The notes beneath the pieces are model-generated. The model worked only from the letters and a program-made list of their open reading frames with translations. It ran no database searches and was not told the DNA's origin. The position numbers and the translations under genes were made by a program. Shown here piece by piece: positions 6,376-13,043 of a DNA stretch of 13,562 bases (positions are counted from its first letter, which is position 1; each line of letters opens with the position of its first letter). Source of the stretch: Victivallales bacterium (lineage in GTDB: Bacteria; Verrucomicrobiota; Lentisphaeria; Oligosphaerales; Oligosphaeraceae); NCBI GenBank assembly GCA_017431185.1, contig JAFRLP010000116.1, forward strand, positions 1 to 13,562, in the 5' to 3' direction.

Positions 6376-6406
6376 ATGATGCGCCTCCCGCAGGCGGGCG
6401 CATCAT
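6376..6406. other. Second stem-loop between tsf and pyrH
   Basis: ATGATGCGCC (6376-6385) and GGCGCATCAT (6397-6406) form a perfect 10-bp stem with an 11-nt GC-rich loop. It sits between the tsf stop and the terminator. No T-run follows on the minus strand, so it may be an RNA-stabilising or processing structure protecting the rpsB-tsf message. Confidence 0.5.
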
Positions 6407-6426
6407 GGCCAACGGCGGATTGGGAG

Positions 6427-7239
6427 TTACGCCTGGGGCAGTTCCTCACCCACCAGCCAGCGGACAAAGCGGGCGACCTTGGCCTTCGGGGCAACCTTCT
6501 CCAAGGTGGTCTTGTCATCCATCAGCCACGGCTGTTTGATGAGGCAGACCTGGCTGTACCACTTGTTGATTTTGCCGTTCACAATGCCCTCGATGACGTT
6601 GGCGGGCTTGTTCTGCGGCGCGGTGGCCAGGGCGATTTCCTTCTCCTTGGCGAGACGGGCCTCGGGCACGCAGTGCGGGCAGACGTATTCGGGATTGAAC
6701 GCGGTGATGTGCATCGCGACCTGGTTGGGCAGTTCGGCGGGAACCTCGCCCACCAGCTCGACCAGGGCCGCCAGCGGAGTGGCGGTGTGGATGTAGCTGC
6801 CGAACACGCCCTCGCTCGTCGTCCAGCGCAGGGCACGGCGAATCTTCATGTTCTCCTTGATGATGCCGATGAACTCCTTGAGGTCTTCGCCGAATTGAGC
6901 GGTCAGTTGAGCGGAGACGTCGCCGTCTCCCTCGTAGCCGAGCACCGCGTCCGCCAATTTGGCGCCGTATGCCTTGAACTGGTCGTTGCGGGCGACGAAA
7001 TCGGTCTCGCAGAGCAGTTCGACCATGGCGGCCACATTGCCCGCGACCTTAATGGCGACGATGCCCTGGTTGGCGGCGCGCCCGGCCTTCTCCTCGGCCT
7101 TGGCGATGCCCTTCTTGCGCAGCCACTCCACGGCCTTCTCCATGTCGCCGTCGCTCTCCACGAGGGCCTTCTTGCAGTCCATCATGCCAGCCTGGGTCTT
7201 CTGGCGAAGCTCATTCACTTGTGCGACAGTAATTGCCAT
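6427..7239 (-). CDS. tsf: Elongation factor Ts
   Basis: A 270-aa guanine nucleotide exchange factor that recycles EF-Tu-GDP. The N-terminal UBA-like domain is residues 1-40 (VNELRQKTQAGMMDCKKAL). The core exchange motif TDFVARN is at 79-85. The C-terminal 'LIKQPWLMDDKTTLEKV' (223-239) matches the family's dimerisation/core region. An unusual CPHC sits at 187-190 (FNPEYVCPHCVPEARLAKEKEI), where homologues normally have no paired cysteines. The start is well supported by AGGAAGG shortly upstream of ATG 7239. It follows rpsB after 44 bp, the near-universal rpsB-tsf pairing. Confidence 0.97.
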   Translation of the reverse strand: MAITVAQVNELRQKTQAGMMDCKKALVESDGDMEKAVEWLRKKGIAKAEEKAGRAANQGIVAIKVAGNVAAMVELLCETDFVARNDQFKAYGAKLADAVLGYEGDGDVSAQLTAQFGEDLKEFIGIIKENMKIRRALRWTTSEGVFGSYIHTATPLAALVELVGEVPAELPNQVAMHITAFNPEYVCPHCVPEARLAKEKEIALATAPQNKPANVIEGIVNGKINKWYSQVCLIKQPWLMDDKTTLEKVAPKAKVARFVRWLVGEELPQA

Positions 7240-7283
7240 AGTTCCTTCCTGTTGAAAATGTGATTGATGATTGAAAAAGGAGG

Positions 7284-8057
7284 TTACTCCGCGACGGGGG
7301 CCTCGGGCTTGGCGTCATCGTCTGCCGCGACGGGGGCGGGAGCCTGGGCTGCGGCCTTCTCCTGCTTCTTGCCGGCGACGCTCACGCCCTCGCCAACGGC
7401 CTGGCAAAGGGTGTCCATGATGACCTTGATGGCCCGCAGGGCGTCATCGTTTCCGGGGATGACGTACTCAATCTTGTCGGGGTTGCAGTTGGAGTCCACG
7501 ATGGCGACCACGGGGATGCCCAGTTTGGCGGCCTCTTCGACCGCGATATGCTCATGGATGACGTCCACCACCACGAGGGCGTCGGGAAGTCCCCTGAGGT
7601 TGGCGATGCCGCCCAGGGTGGTTTCGAGTTTGCCCAGTTCGCGCTTCAGGCCCGCGACTTCCTTTTTGGGCAGCTTGTCCAGCGACCCGTCAGCCACCTG
7701 CTGCTGGAGTTTCTTCATGTAGTTGACGCGGGACATCACGACCTTGCTGTTGGTCAGTGTGCCGCCCAGCCAGCGGTCGCACATGTAGGGCATCCCCAAA
7801 GACTCGGCAATCCCCTTCACGCATTCCTGCGCCTGGCGCTTGGCGCCCACGAACAGGATCTGCTTGCCTTCGGAGGCGAGGTTGCTCAGGTAATCGCAGG
7901 CGGCGGCCAGCTGCTTCATCGTGACCGTGAGGTCAAAGATGGTGACGCCATTGCGCACACCGTAGATGTAGGGCTTCATCTTGGGGTTCCAGCGCCTGGT
8001 CTTGTGACCGAAATGCACGCCGGCGTTCATGAGGTCGAGGATGGTAGTGGTGGCCAC
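7284..8057 (-). CDS. rpsB: 30S ribosomal protein S2
   Basis: A 257-aa S2 protein of the small-subunit body. Family signatures are clear: NAGVHFGHKTRRWNPKM (11-27), DRWLGGTLTN (94-103), GLPDALVVVDV near 156-166 and PGNDDALRAI (201-210). After about residue 222 comes an Ala/Pro/Asp-rich tail not needed for the fold. The start is GTG 8057, seven nt after AAAGGA, giving MATTTILDLM; no ATG fits. In many bacteria S2 represses its own rpsB-tsf mRNA through the 5' leader. Here ~150 nt of leader would lie between the candidate promoter and the start. Confidence 0.97.
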   Translation of the reverse strand: MATTTILDLMNAGVHFGHKTRRWNPKMKPYIYGVRNGVTIFDLTVTMKQLAAACDYLSNLASEGKQILFVGAKRQAQECVKGIAESLGMPYMCDRWLGGTLTNSKVVMSRVNYMKKLQQQVADGSLDKLPKKEVAGLKRELGKLETTLGGIANLRGLPDALVVVDVIHEHIAVEEAAKLGIPVVAIVDSNCNPDKIEYVIPGNDDALRAIKVIMDTLCQAVGEGVSVAGKKQEKAAAQAPAPVAADDDAKPEAPVAE

Positions 8058-8212
8058 TGTGGTTTCCTTTCTGGGTCTTTCCTCTGCTTTGCCGCCCGGT
8101 CAAACCGTCTCCCGGCCGAGGTCGAAGCAAAAGTGGATGTTGTGTGTCGCGTCCAGCACGGGAGTGTACTGTCCCTTCCGTCAGAAGAGGGCAAAGACGC
8201 TAAATCTCCTAT

Positions 8213-8240
8213 AATATATCCCGTTGGGGCGCAGATGCAA
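8213..8240 (-). promoter_or_regulatory. Candidate rpsB promoter
   Basis: On the minus strand TTGCAT (8235-8240) is followed after 16 bp by TATATT (8213-8218). The -35 match is weak, but this is the only A/T-rich island in the region, and it would give an rpsB leader of about 150 nt. The same island reads TATAAT (8210-8215) on the plus strand with no -35 partner. Confidence 0.35.
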
Positions 8241-8272
8241 CTCGCCATCCCCTATTTTCCGGACAAGTTGCA
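8236..8272. promoter_or_regulatory. 7-bp inverted repeat overlapping the candidate rpsB promoter
   Basis: TGCAACT (8236-8242) and AGTTGCA (8266-8272) are separated by 23 bp. The left arm overlaps the putative -35 of the rpsB promoter. It could be a regulator site, or chance. Confidence 0.3.
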
Positions 8273-8312
8273 GCGCCTGTGCAAACCCTCGGCCGCTGAT
8301 ATTGGCCTGATG

Positions 8313-8410
8313 CCGTATTGGCCGCGCGGCGCGCGGCCTGCCAGCCCTGTCTGTGAAACCAGGCACGGGTGGCGGGTTTGGCAGGCCGCGCTCCGCGCGG
8401 TCAGTACCGG
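8313..8410 (+). repeat. Dispersed repeat family B, copy 2: 98-bp inverted repeat
   Basis: The arms at 8313-8343 and 8379-8410 are complementary with about three mismatches and one extra base. They include a perfect 13-bp inner stem (GCGCGGCCTGCCA / TGGCAGGCCGCGC). The 35-nt loop starts a smaller stem (AAACC/GGTTT). The core at 8365-8389 matches 2996-3020 at 22 of 25 positions, so this is a repeated element and not a one-off hairpin. It resembles REP/MITE-like palindromic units; no transposase is nearby. Confidence 0.75.
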
Positions 8411-8464
8411 CCGGTGAGGAATTACGCCTGTGTGTCCTGCCTCTGCGAAAGGACGCTGGCCTTT

Positions 8465-8492
8465 TTGACAATCGGGGTTGGGAAGGTATAGT
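8465..8492 (+). promoter_or_regulatory. Near-consensus sigma-70 promoter
   Basis: TTGACA (8465-8470), a 16-bp spacer, TATAGT (8487-8492). It lies 28 bp before the chosen start of the dapF-like gene, giving a short leader that contains AAAGGAG (8508-8514). It should drive the three-gene plus-strand operon. Confidence 0.78.
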
Positions 8493-8519
8493 ATTGCACA
8501 ATCACCAAAAGGAGCAATG

Positions 8520-9413
8520 ATGAGACTGCGCAAATATCACGGCCTGGGCAACGACTACCTGGTGCTGGAGCCTGGCGAGACGGCTGGACACGCCTTCACC
8601 CCACAGGCCGCCAGAATTCTGTGCGCCCCCCATTTCGGGGTGGGGACGGACGGCGTGCTCACAGGGCCGTATTTCCCCGGCTCCCCTGACTACCGGGACA
8701 TCTGCCGGCGCGCCGGCATCGGCGGGGAGTCCCGCTGCCTTTGCGCCTTCCGCATCTGGAATCCCGATGGCTCGGAAGCCGAGAAAAGCGGCAATGGCGT
8801 TCGCATCTTCGCCCGGTGGCTCTACGACACTGGACGGGTCGCCTTGAAGGAGCCCTTCGCCCTGGCCACGCTGGGCGGCGTCGTCCGCGTCACCATCTTT
8901 GACCCCGACCAGCGCATTCGCGCCGATATGGGCAGGGCGCGTTTTGCCAGCCCCGATTTCCCCGTCCAGAACGGGACAGGCGAGGCGACGGACGAGACGA
9001 TTGCCGTCGGCGGGCGCACCTTCCGCTTCTGCGCCGTTTCCGTGGGCAATCCGCATTGCGTCATTCTGGACTCGGACGGAACCTCCGCCACCGCCCGCAC
9101 CTTCGGCCCGCTCATTGAAAACGCCCCGCGCTTCCCCAATCGCATCAATGTGCAGTTCCTGAAGGTGGTCGGCCCTCACGACATCCACATCGAGATTTGG
9201 GAACGCGGCGCTGGCTATACGCTGGCCTCGGGCACAAGTTCCTCGGCCAGCGCGGCTGCCGCTGTGCGGTTGGGCCTCTGTCAGTCGCCCGTGCATGTCC
9301 ACGCGCCAGGCGGTGTGCTGGAGGTGGAGATTGACGACCGCTGGGAGGCGACCCTGACTGGCCCCGTGGCCCCCGTCTTTGACATGACCTGGCTTGGTCC
9401 GCAACTGTGGTAG
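8520..9413 (+). CDS. DapF-family protein lacking both catalytic cysteines
   Basis: A 297-aa protein of the diaminopimelate epimerase fold. True DapF interconverts LL- and meso-diaminopimelate using a pair of cysteines. Substrate-frame residues are kept: N11 (GLGNDY), N81 (NPDGSEA), N177 (GNPHC), N210 (NRINVQF), and E228-R229 (ERGAGYTLASGT). The motif usually ending in CGNG reads KSGNG, making the first cysteine Ser90. The usual 'T.ACG(T/S)G' reads TLASGTS, making the second Ser237. Between D44 and N81 it carries about 16 extra residues (roughly 58-76, with C62, C73, C75). Start ATG 8520 is 5 nt after AAAGGAG; ATG 8517 is in frame but too close. It heads an operon under a strong promoter, 6 bp before the phosphatase gene. 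The fold is firm. DAP epimerase activity is doubtful, so no dapF symbol is given; it may be a diverged isomerase or binding protein. Confidence 0.85.
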   Translation: MRLRKYHGLGNDYLVLEPGETAGHAFTPQAARILCAPHFGVGTDGVLTGPYFPGSPDYRDICRRAGIGGESRCLCAFRIWNPDGSEAEKSGNGVRIFARWLYDTGRVALKEPFALATLGGVVRVTIFDPDQRIRADMGRARFASPDFPVQNGTGEATDETIAVGGRTFRFCAVSVGNPHCVILDSDGTSATARTFGPLIENAPRFPNRINVQFLKVVGPHDIHIEIWERGAGYTLASGTSSSASAAAAVRLGLCQSPVHVHAPGGVLEVEIDDRWEATLTGPVAPVFDMTWLGPQLW

Positions 9414-9419
9414 AATGAC

Positions 9420-10265
9420 ATGACGATGAACTGGAATTACCTGGAGATTGCCGAATTGCTGCACGCCAGCGCTACCCGTGTGCTGACGCATCGGCGGAAC
9501 CTCTCCTGGAACCAAAAGAAGGACGATAGCCTTGTCACCGCCGTGGACAGGGAAAATGAGGCCTTCCTGCGGGAGAACCTGACCCGCCAGGGGGATTTCT
9601 TCTTGGGGGAGGAGAGCATCGAGGGACTTGGCCACGGCTACCTGCGAGACGCCTTGCGGGGACCGTGCTTTGTCGTTGACCCCATTGACGGCACTGCGCC
9701 TTTTGCCCACGGATTTCCGCTATGGGGCATCTCCATCGGCCACTTGCAGCACGGCAGGCTGGACAACGGGGCGGTCATTCTCCCCGAATTGGACGAGTGT
9801 CTCCTCAGCCAGGATGGAGGCGTCCATTGGGCCAAAAACATCTCCGGCCCCCCCTCCACCTGGCAGTGGCTGGAGATTCCGTACGCAGAAAAGCCCTGGA
9901 GCAGCGGGGATATGCTTACCTTGGGACAGCAATTCACCCGCGCTCACCGTGACCTGCCGTTCTCCAACCCGTTGCTGACCAGCGGAAGCGCGGTGCAGGC
10001 TCTTGCCTCCATTGTGACAGGCCACTCCATTGCCTACGTTGGCGTCATGAAACTGTGGGACATCGCGGGGATGCTGCCGATTCTGGAGGCCCTGTCCATC
10101 GAGATTCGCCTTTGGGACGGCACGCCCGTCACTTGCGCTCTCGCCTCCGGGGTGTTTGATTTGGATTTCGCCAGCCCCCATTGCTGGCGTTTTCGGGATG
10201 ACCTGTATTGCGGGACCGCCGCCTTCTGCTCTCAATTCCGTCGTTATTTGGAGACCGTGCGATGA
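9420..10265 (+). CDS. Inositol-monophosphatase-family phosphatase
   Basis: A 281-aa Mg2+-dependent sugar-phosphate phosphatase of the IMPase/FBPase/CysQ superfamily. Metal-binding motifs are intact: GEES (63-66, E65), DPIDGT (87-92, D87 and D90) and WDIAG (213-217, D214). The region between is shorter and more diverged than in textbook IMPases. Substrates in the family include inositol phosphate, histidinol phosphate, fructose bisphosphate and PAP; sequence alone does not decide. ATG 9420 is 6 bp past the upstream stop, with no clear Shine-Dalgarno; ATG 9426 is a near alternative. Its stop overlaps the lipoprotein start by 4 bp. Operon position suggests it works in the same process as the DapF-like protein, but that is inference. 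Confidence 0.9.
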   Translation: MTMNWNYLEIAELLHASATRVLTHRRNLSWNQKKDDSLVTAVDRENEAFLRENLTRQGDFFLGEESIEGLGHGYLRDALRGPCFVVDPIDGTAPFAHGFPLWGISIGHLQHGRLDNGAVILPELDECLLSQDGGVHWAKNISGPPSTWQWLEIPYAEKPWSSGDMLTLGQQFTRAHRDLPFSNPLLTSGSAVQALASIVTGHSIAYVGVMKLWDIAGMLPILEALSIEIRLWDGTPVTCALASGVFDLDFASPHCWRFRDDLYCGTAAFCSQFRRYLETVR

Positions 10266-10741
10266 ATCGACTTCTGTGCATGCTGACCATTGTCGCCTTG
10301 CTGGCAGTCGGCTGTAGCCGAGAGTATTCCCACTACCAGCGCGGTCTGGCACTGACTGCGGAGGCCCCCGAAACTGCACTGAACGAATATCTGATGGCAA
10401 TCGCGTGTGATGACCATGCCGCTGAGGCGCACTATCAGTCCGCCATGCTGTGCGCCAAGTCCCCGAAGCACGCAGTTCGGCTGGTGTGGCATCTCCAGAG
10501 TTATCTGGCGCTTTCCCCTCAGGCGGACAAAAATATCAGGGAATGGCTTCAGAAGGCCCGGAAAACCTGTGTCGCCTCTTTTGGGGCAGACCAGTCGGCT
10601 GACCGCAGAGCCCAGGATATGCAGTTGCGTCTGAAACTGCTGGAGGAACACGCCTTGCGACAGAAGCAGTGGCTCACTGACTTGCGCCGCGAAAACGAGG
10701 AGCTGCGCCGCCATCTGGGCGAGGTTCAGCAGGGGCTGTAG
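10262..10741 (+). CDS. Small lipoprotein with C-terminal coiled coil
   Basis: 159 aa, family not recognised. The N-terminus MNRLLCMLTIVALLAVGC is a signal peptide ending in the lipobox LAVGC (14-18), with Cys18 as the lipid-modified residue, so it is exported and membrane-anchored. Residues ~24-100 are helical and Ala/Leu-rich, with a TPR-like feel (QRGLALTAEAPETALNEYLM). Residues ~119-156 form a charged heptad-like stretch (LRLKLLEEHALRQKQW, LRRENEELRRHLGEV) typical of a coiled coil. A longer frame starts at 10208, but the signal peptide fixes ATG 10262. That ATG overlaps the phosphatase stop (ATGA), so translation is probably coupled. It faces dnaB tail to tail across a 14-bp gap. A scaffold or envelope-attachment role is only a guess. 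Confidence 0.82.
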   Translation: MNRLLCMLTIVALLAVGCSREYSHYQRGLALTAEAPETALNEYLMAIACDDHAAEAHYQSAMLCAKSPKHAVRLVWHLQSYLALSPQADKNIREWLQKARKTCVASFGADQSADRRAQDMQLRLKLLEEHALRQKQWLTDLRRENEELRRHLGEVQQGL

Positions 10742-10755
10742 GCGTCACTCCATTC

Positions 10756-12165
10756 CTACGCTGTCTCGTCCTCTCCACCGCTGGTGGTGGCGTTCTCGAA
10801 GCGGGTGTAGCGCGGGAAGAACAGCAGGTTGCAGGTGCCGCAGGACCCATTGCGGTTTTTGGCGATGATGAGTTCCGCTTCCAGGGGCTTGGTGTTGTCC
10901 TCGCTCTGCTCGTATTGCTTGTTGCGGTCACGGTGGAGAAGCGCCACGACGTCCGCGTCCTGCTCGATGGCTCCCGACTCGCGGAGATTGGCCAGTTGCG
11001 GACGCTCGCCCTGCTCCGCAGCGCGGTTCAGCTGAGCCAGCACGACCACTGGGATATCCAGCTCCTTGGCCATCGCCTTGAGGGACCCGGAAATCATGGC
11101 GACCTCGTTTTCACGGCTTGCATTGCTGCGGACATTGGCCTTGATCAATTGCAGGTAGTCGATGAAGATGGCCTGCACGTTATGGCGGCTTTTCATGCGG
11201 CGGGCCTTGGCCCGAAGTTCCAGCACGTCAATGGCGCCTGTGTCATCAATGATCATCCCGCATTTGCTCAACGCCTCAGCCGCCTCCATTACGTCCCCCC
11301 ATTTGGCCTCCGACACCTGCTTGAAGCGGAATTCGCTGGCGGAGATGCGGGTCATTCCGCATAGGACACGCTGAACTAACTGCAACGCGGGCATTTCCAG
11401 ACTGAATATCCCCACTGGGATGTTGGGGGTGCTCAAGGCGATGTTGGTCGCCATGTTCAGCATCAGAGCGGTCTTGCCGATGGAGGGACGCGCCGCCAGC
11501 ACAAACAGTTCGCCTGGCTTGAGTCCCGTTATCAGGTGGTCAAAGTCAAAGCCTGTGCGCAAGCCCAGCACACCAGAGTCGCCGTTGATGAGTTTCTCAA
11601 AATAATCGATGGCAGCCAGTGTCAACGGACCTATCTCCTGCAGGTCCTTGCTCTGGTTCATGCCAGTGATTTCAAAAATGCTCTGCTCTATGCCGTCCAG
11701 CACTACGTTTACGTTATCCGTGGTGTCGTAGCATTGGGCGATGGCATTGGTGCAGGCCCCGATGACTCGGCGAAGAATCGCGTTCTGGCGGACAATTTCA
11801 ATGTAGTGCTCGATATTCGCCGCCGTCGGTACGCTGTCCATCAATTGCGTGAGGTAGCCGCGTCCACCCACTTCGTCGAGCCGTCCCAATCGTTCCAGAT
11901 GGTCCGCCAGCACCACGGGATCGAGCGCCGCCTCGCTTTTGCCGCCGTTCAGTTCCAGCATGGCGTTGAAGATGGCCTGATGCGCGGGACGGTAGAACGC
12001 ACCCTCGAAGCGCAGTGCGCTGAAGGCCGTGGCGGCAGCCTCGGGCGCCAGAAGCATGGCTCCGAGGACGGCAATCTCCGCCTCCACGTTGCTGGGCTTC
12101 GGGCGGTCCAGATTCAGGATTGGCGGGGCTTCCTGCACGTTGCTGCTCTGCTGTTCGTATGCCAT
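10756..12165 (-). CDS. dnaB: Replicative DNA helicase
   Basis: A 469-aa hexameric 5'-3' helicase of the replication fork. The N-terminal helical domain (~20-160) begins NVEAEIAVLGAML. The RecA-like C-terminal domain has Walker A ARPSIGKTAL (225-234, K231), SLEMP (255-259), Walker B FIDYLQL (334-340), VVVLAQLNR (373-381), LRESGAIEQDADVV (394-407) and KNRNG (436-440). After KNRNG the usual 'PTG' is SCGTC, a local oddity. Length is typical. It ends the ssb-rpsR-rplI-dnaB cluster. The predicted ATG 12165 lies only 10 nt past the T-run of an intrinsic terminator, with no Shine-Dalgarno between; no better in-frame start is evident because the conserved N-terminus begins soon after. Confidence 0.97.
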   Translation of the reverse strand: MAYEQQSSNVQEAPPILNLDRPKPSNVEAEIAVLGAMLLAPEAAATAFSALRFEGAFYRPAHQAIFNAMLELNGGKSEAALDPVVLADHLERLGRLDEVGGRGYLTQLMDSVPTAANIEHYIEIVRQNAILRRVIGACTNAIAQCYDTTDNVNVVLDGIEQSIFEITGMNQSKDLQEIGPLTLAAIDYFEKLINGDSGVLGLRTGFDFDHLITGLKPGELFVLAARPSIGKTALMLNMATNIALSTPNIPVGIFSLEMPALQLVQRVLCGMTRISASEFRFKQVSEAKWGDVMEAAEALSKCGMIIDDTGAIDVLELRAKARRMKSRHNVQAIFIDYLQLIKANVRSNASRENEVAMISGSLKAMAKELDIPVVVLAQLNRAAEQGERPQLANLRESGAIEQDADVVALLHRDRNKQYEQSEDNTKPLEAELIIAKNRNGSCGTCNLLFFPRYTRFENATTSGGEDETA

Positions 12166-12175
12166 GGCGAATGGG

Positions 12176-12212
12176 AAAAAAAGGCCACCGCAGGTGCTGG
12201 CCAGCGGTGGCC
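12176..12212 (-). terminator. Intrinsic terminator between rplI and dnaB
   Basis: On the minus strand a perfect 9-bp stem GGCCACCGC / GCGGTGGCC (12183-12212) with a 12-nt loop is followed by seven T (12176-12182). It begins 21 bp after the rplI stop and its T-run ends 10 nt before the dnaB ATG. Confidence 0.88.
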
Positions 12213-12233
12213 CAGGTAAGGGGAGGGAAAGTG

Positions 12234-12725
12234 TTACTCTGCCTTGTCGGCGGCCTTTGGGGTGGCCTCGGAGCCATCCATGCGAACCACTTTCACCTTG
12301 AGAGTGCCAGTGACTTCAGCATTGAGTTTCACCTCAAGCTCGTAGGAACCCAGTTCGCGGAGCGCGTCCTGACCAGCCAGGGTCTCCTTGTCCAGTTCCA
12401 GCCCCACGGCCTTGGCGGCCTCGATAATCTGGGGAACCGTGACGGAGCCGTACAGTTTGTCGTTCTCGCCAGATGCGGCCTTGATGACCAACTGCACCTT
12501 CGCCATCTTCTCGGCCATCGCCTTCGCGATCGCCACGTTCTCCTCGTGCTTCTTCTGAAGTTCGAGCTTCTTCTTCTCAATCCGCCTCAGCGCGGCCTTC
12601 GTCACCGGCTCCGCCTTGTGGAGCGGAAGCAGGTAATTGCGGGCATAGCCGGGGCTGACATGAACCTGGTCGCCTATCTTGCCCAGGTTGGCGACGTCTT
12701 CCAGCAACAAAAGTTCAACTGCCAT
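12234..12725 (-). CDS. rplI: 50S ribosomal protein L9
   Basis: A 163-aa L9 protein. The N-terminal rRNA-binding domain is clear: VELLLLEDVANLGKIGDQVHV, then GYARNYLLP (26-34). A long charged connecting helix (~40-75, with KKKLELQKKHEENVAIAK) leads to the C-terminal domain (SGENDKLYGSVT, then LGSYELEVKLNAEV). It is slightly longer than the usual ~150 aa because of a short Lys/Ala/Glu tail. AGGAG lies about 10 nt before the ATG. It sits 24 bp after rpsR in the same transcript and is followed by a terminator. Confidence 0.97.
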   Translation of the reverse strand: MAVELLLLEDVANLGKIGDQVHVSPGYARNYLLPLHKAEPVTKAALRRIEKKKLELQKKHEENVAIAKAMAEKMAKVQLVIKAASGENDKLYGSVTVPQIIEAAKAVGLELDKETLAGQDALRELGSYELEVKLNAEVTGTLKVKVVRMDGSEATPKAADKAE

Positions 12726-12749
12726 AGTTTGTCTCTCCTGTCCCGTGAA

Positions 12750-12986
12750 TTAGTAAACCAATGCCAGCATCCTGGCACGCTTGACGGCGGCAGCGAGCTT
12801 CTTCTGATGGACGAAGCAGTTGCCGGTGATGCGACGGGGCAGTATCTTGCCCCCTTCCGTCTGGAAACGGCGAAGCAATTCAACATCCTTGAAGTCAATG
12901 TTGAAAATCTTGTTCTCGCACAGACGGCAGTTCTTCTTGCGCACAACCTTGCGACGACGATGCTGCCTCGGATTCGTGGGCTTCAT
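12750..12986 (-). CDS. rpsR: 30S ribosomal protein S18 (zinc-ribbon, C+ type)
   Basis: A 78-aa S18. Typical core: [24 protein letters not shown] and [17 protein letters not shown]. It has a CxxC (NCRLCENK) and a CxxH (NCFVHQ), so it looks like the zinc-binding C+ form, not the cysteine-free C- form found in many bacteria. AAGGAG is 7 nt before ATG 12986 but only 1 nt before the in-frame ATG 12992, so the shorter start is chosen. It lies between ssb and rplI, as in the standard cluster. Confidence 0.95.
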   Translation of the reverse strand: MKPTNPRQHRRRKVVRKKNCRLCENKIFNIDFKDVELLRRFQTEGGKILPRRITGNCFVHQKKLAAAVKRARMLALVY

Positions 12987-13043
12987 TTGCATTCTCCTTG
13001 GCCGAATAACGGCCTCTATCTTTTTTTACAACATTTCAGAGGG

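Larger units (their letters stand above)
8058..8519. other. Divergent intergenic region between rpsB and the dapF-like operon
   Basis: About 460 bp without a gene. Reading rightwards it holds the rpsB leader, a weak minus-strand promoter with an overlapping inverted repeat (8213-8272), the 98-bp repeat element (8313-8410), and a strong plus-strand promoter (8465-8492) with the ribosome binding site AAAGGAG (8508-8514). Confidence 0.7.

Noticed and set aside
5866..7263. 465-codon plus-strand open frame opposite tsf and pyrH
   Set aside because: Both opposite-strand genes have full family motifs; the translation here has no recognisable domain and runs through a terminator hairpin.
7264..7283. 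Strong AAGGAGG on the plus strand (and ACCTCCTTT on the minus strand) just after the rpsB stop
   Set aside because: No start codon follows it within 5-10 nt on the plus strand, and the plus frame there is antisense to rpsB. The anti-SD-like minus-strand sequence does not pair well with the tsf SD AGGAAGG.
8210..8215. Perfect TATAAT on the plus strand as a promoter for the dapF-like operon
   Set aside because: No -35 element at the right distance, and a near-consensus promoter lies much closer to the gene at 8465-8492.
8502..9710. 402-codon minus-strand open frame opposite the dapF-like and phosphatase genes
   Set aside because: Antisense shadow of two genes with clear motifs, and no ribosome binding site context.
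10742..10755. Bidirectional terminator between the convergent lipoprotein and dnaB genes
   Set aside because: Only a weak 5-bp GTAGG/CCTAC pairing and no T-run on either strand.
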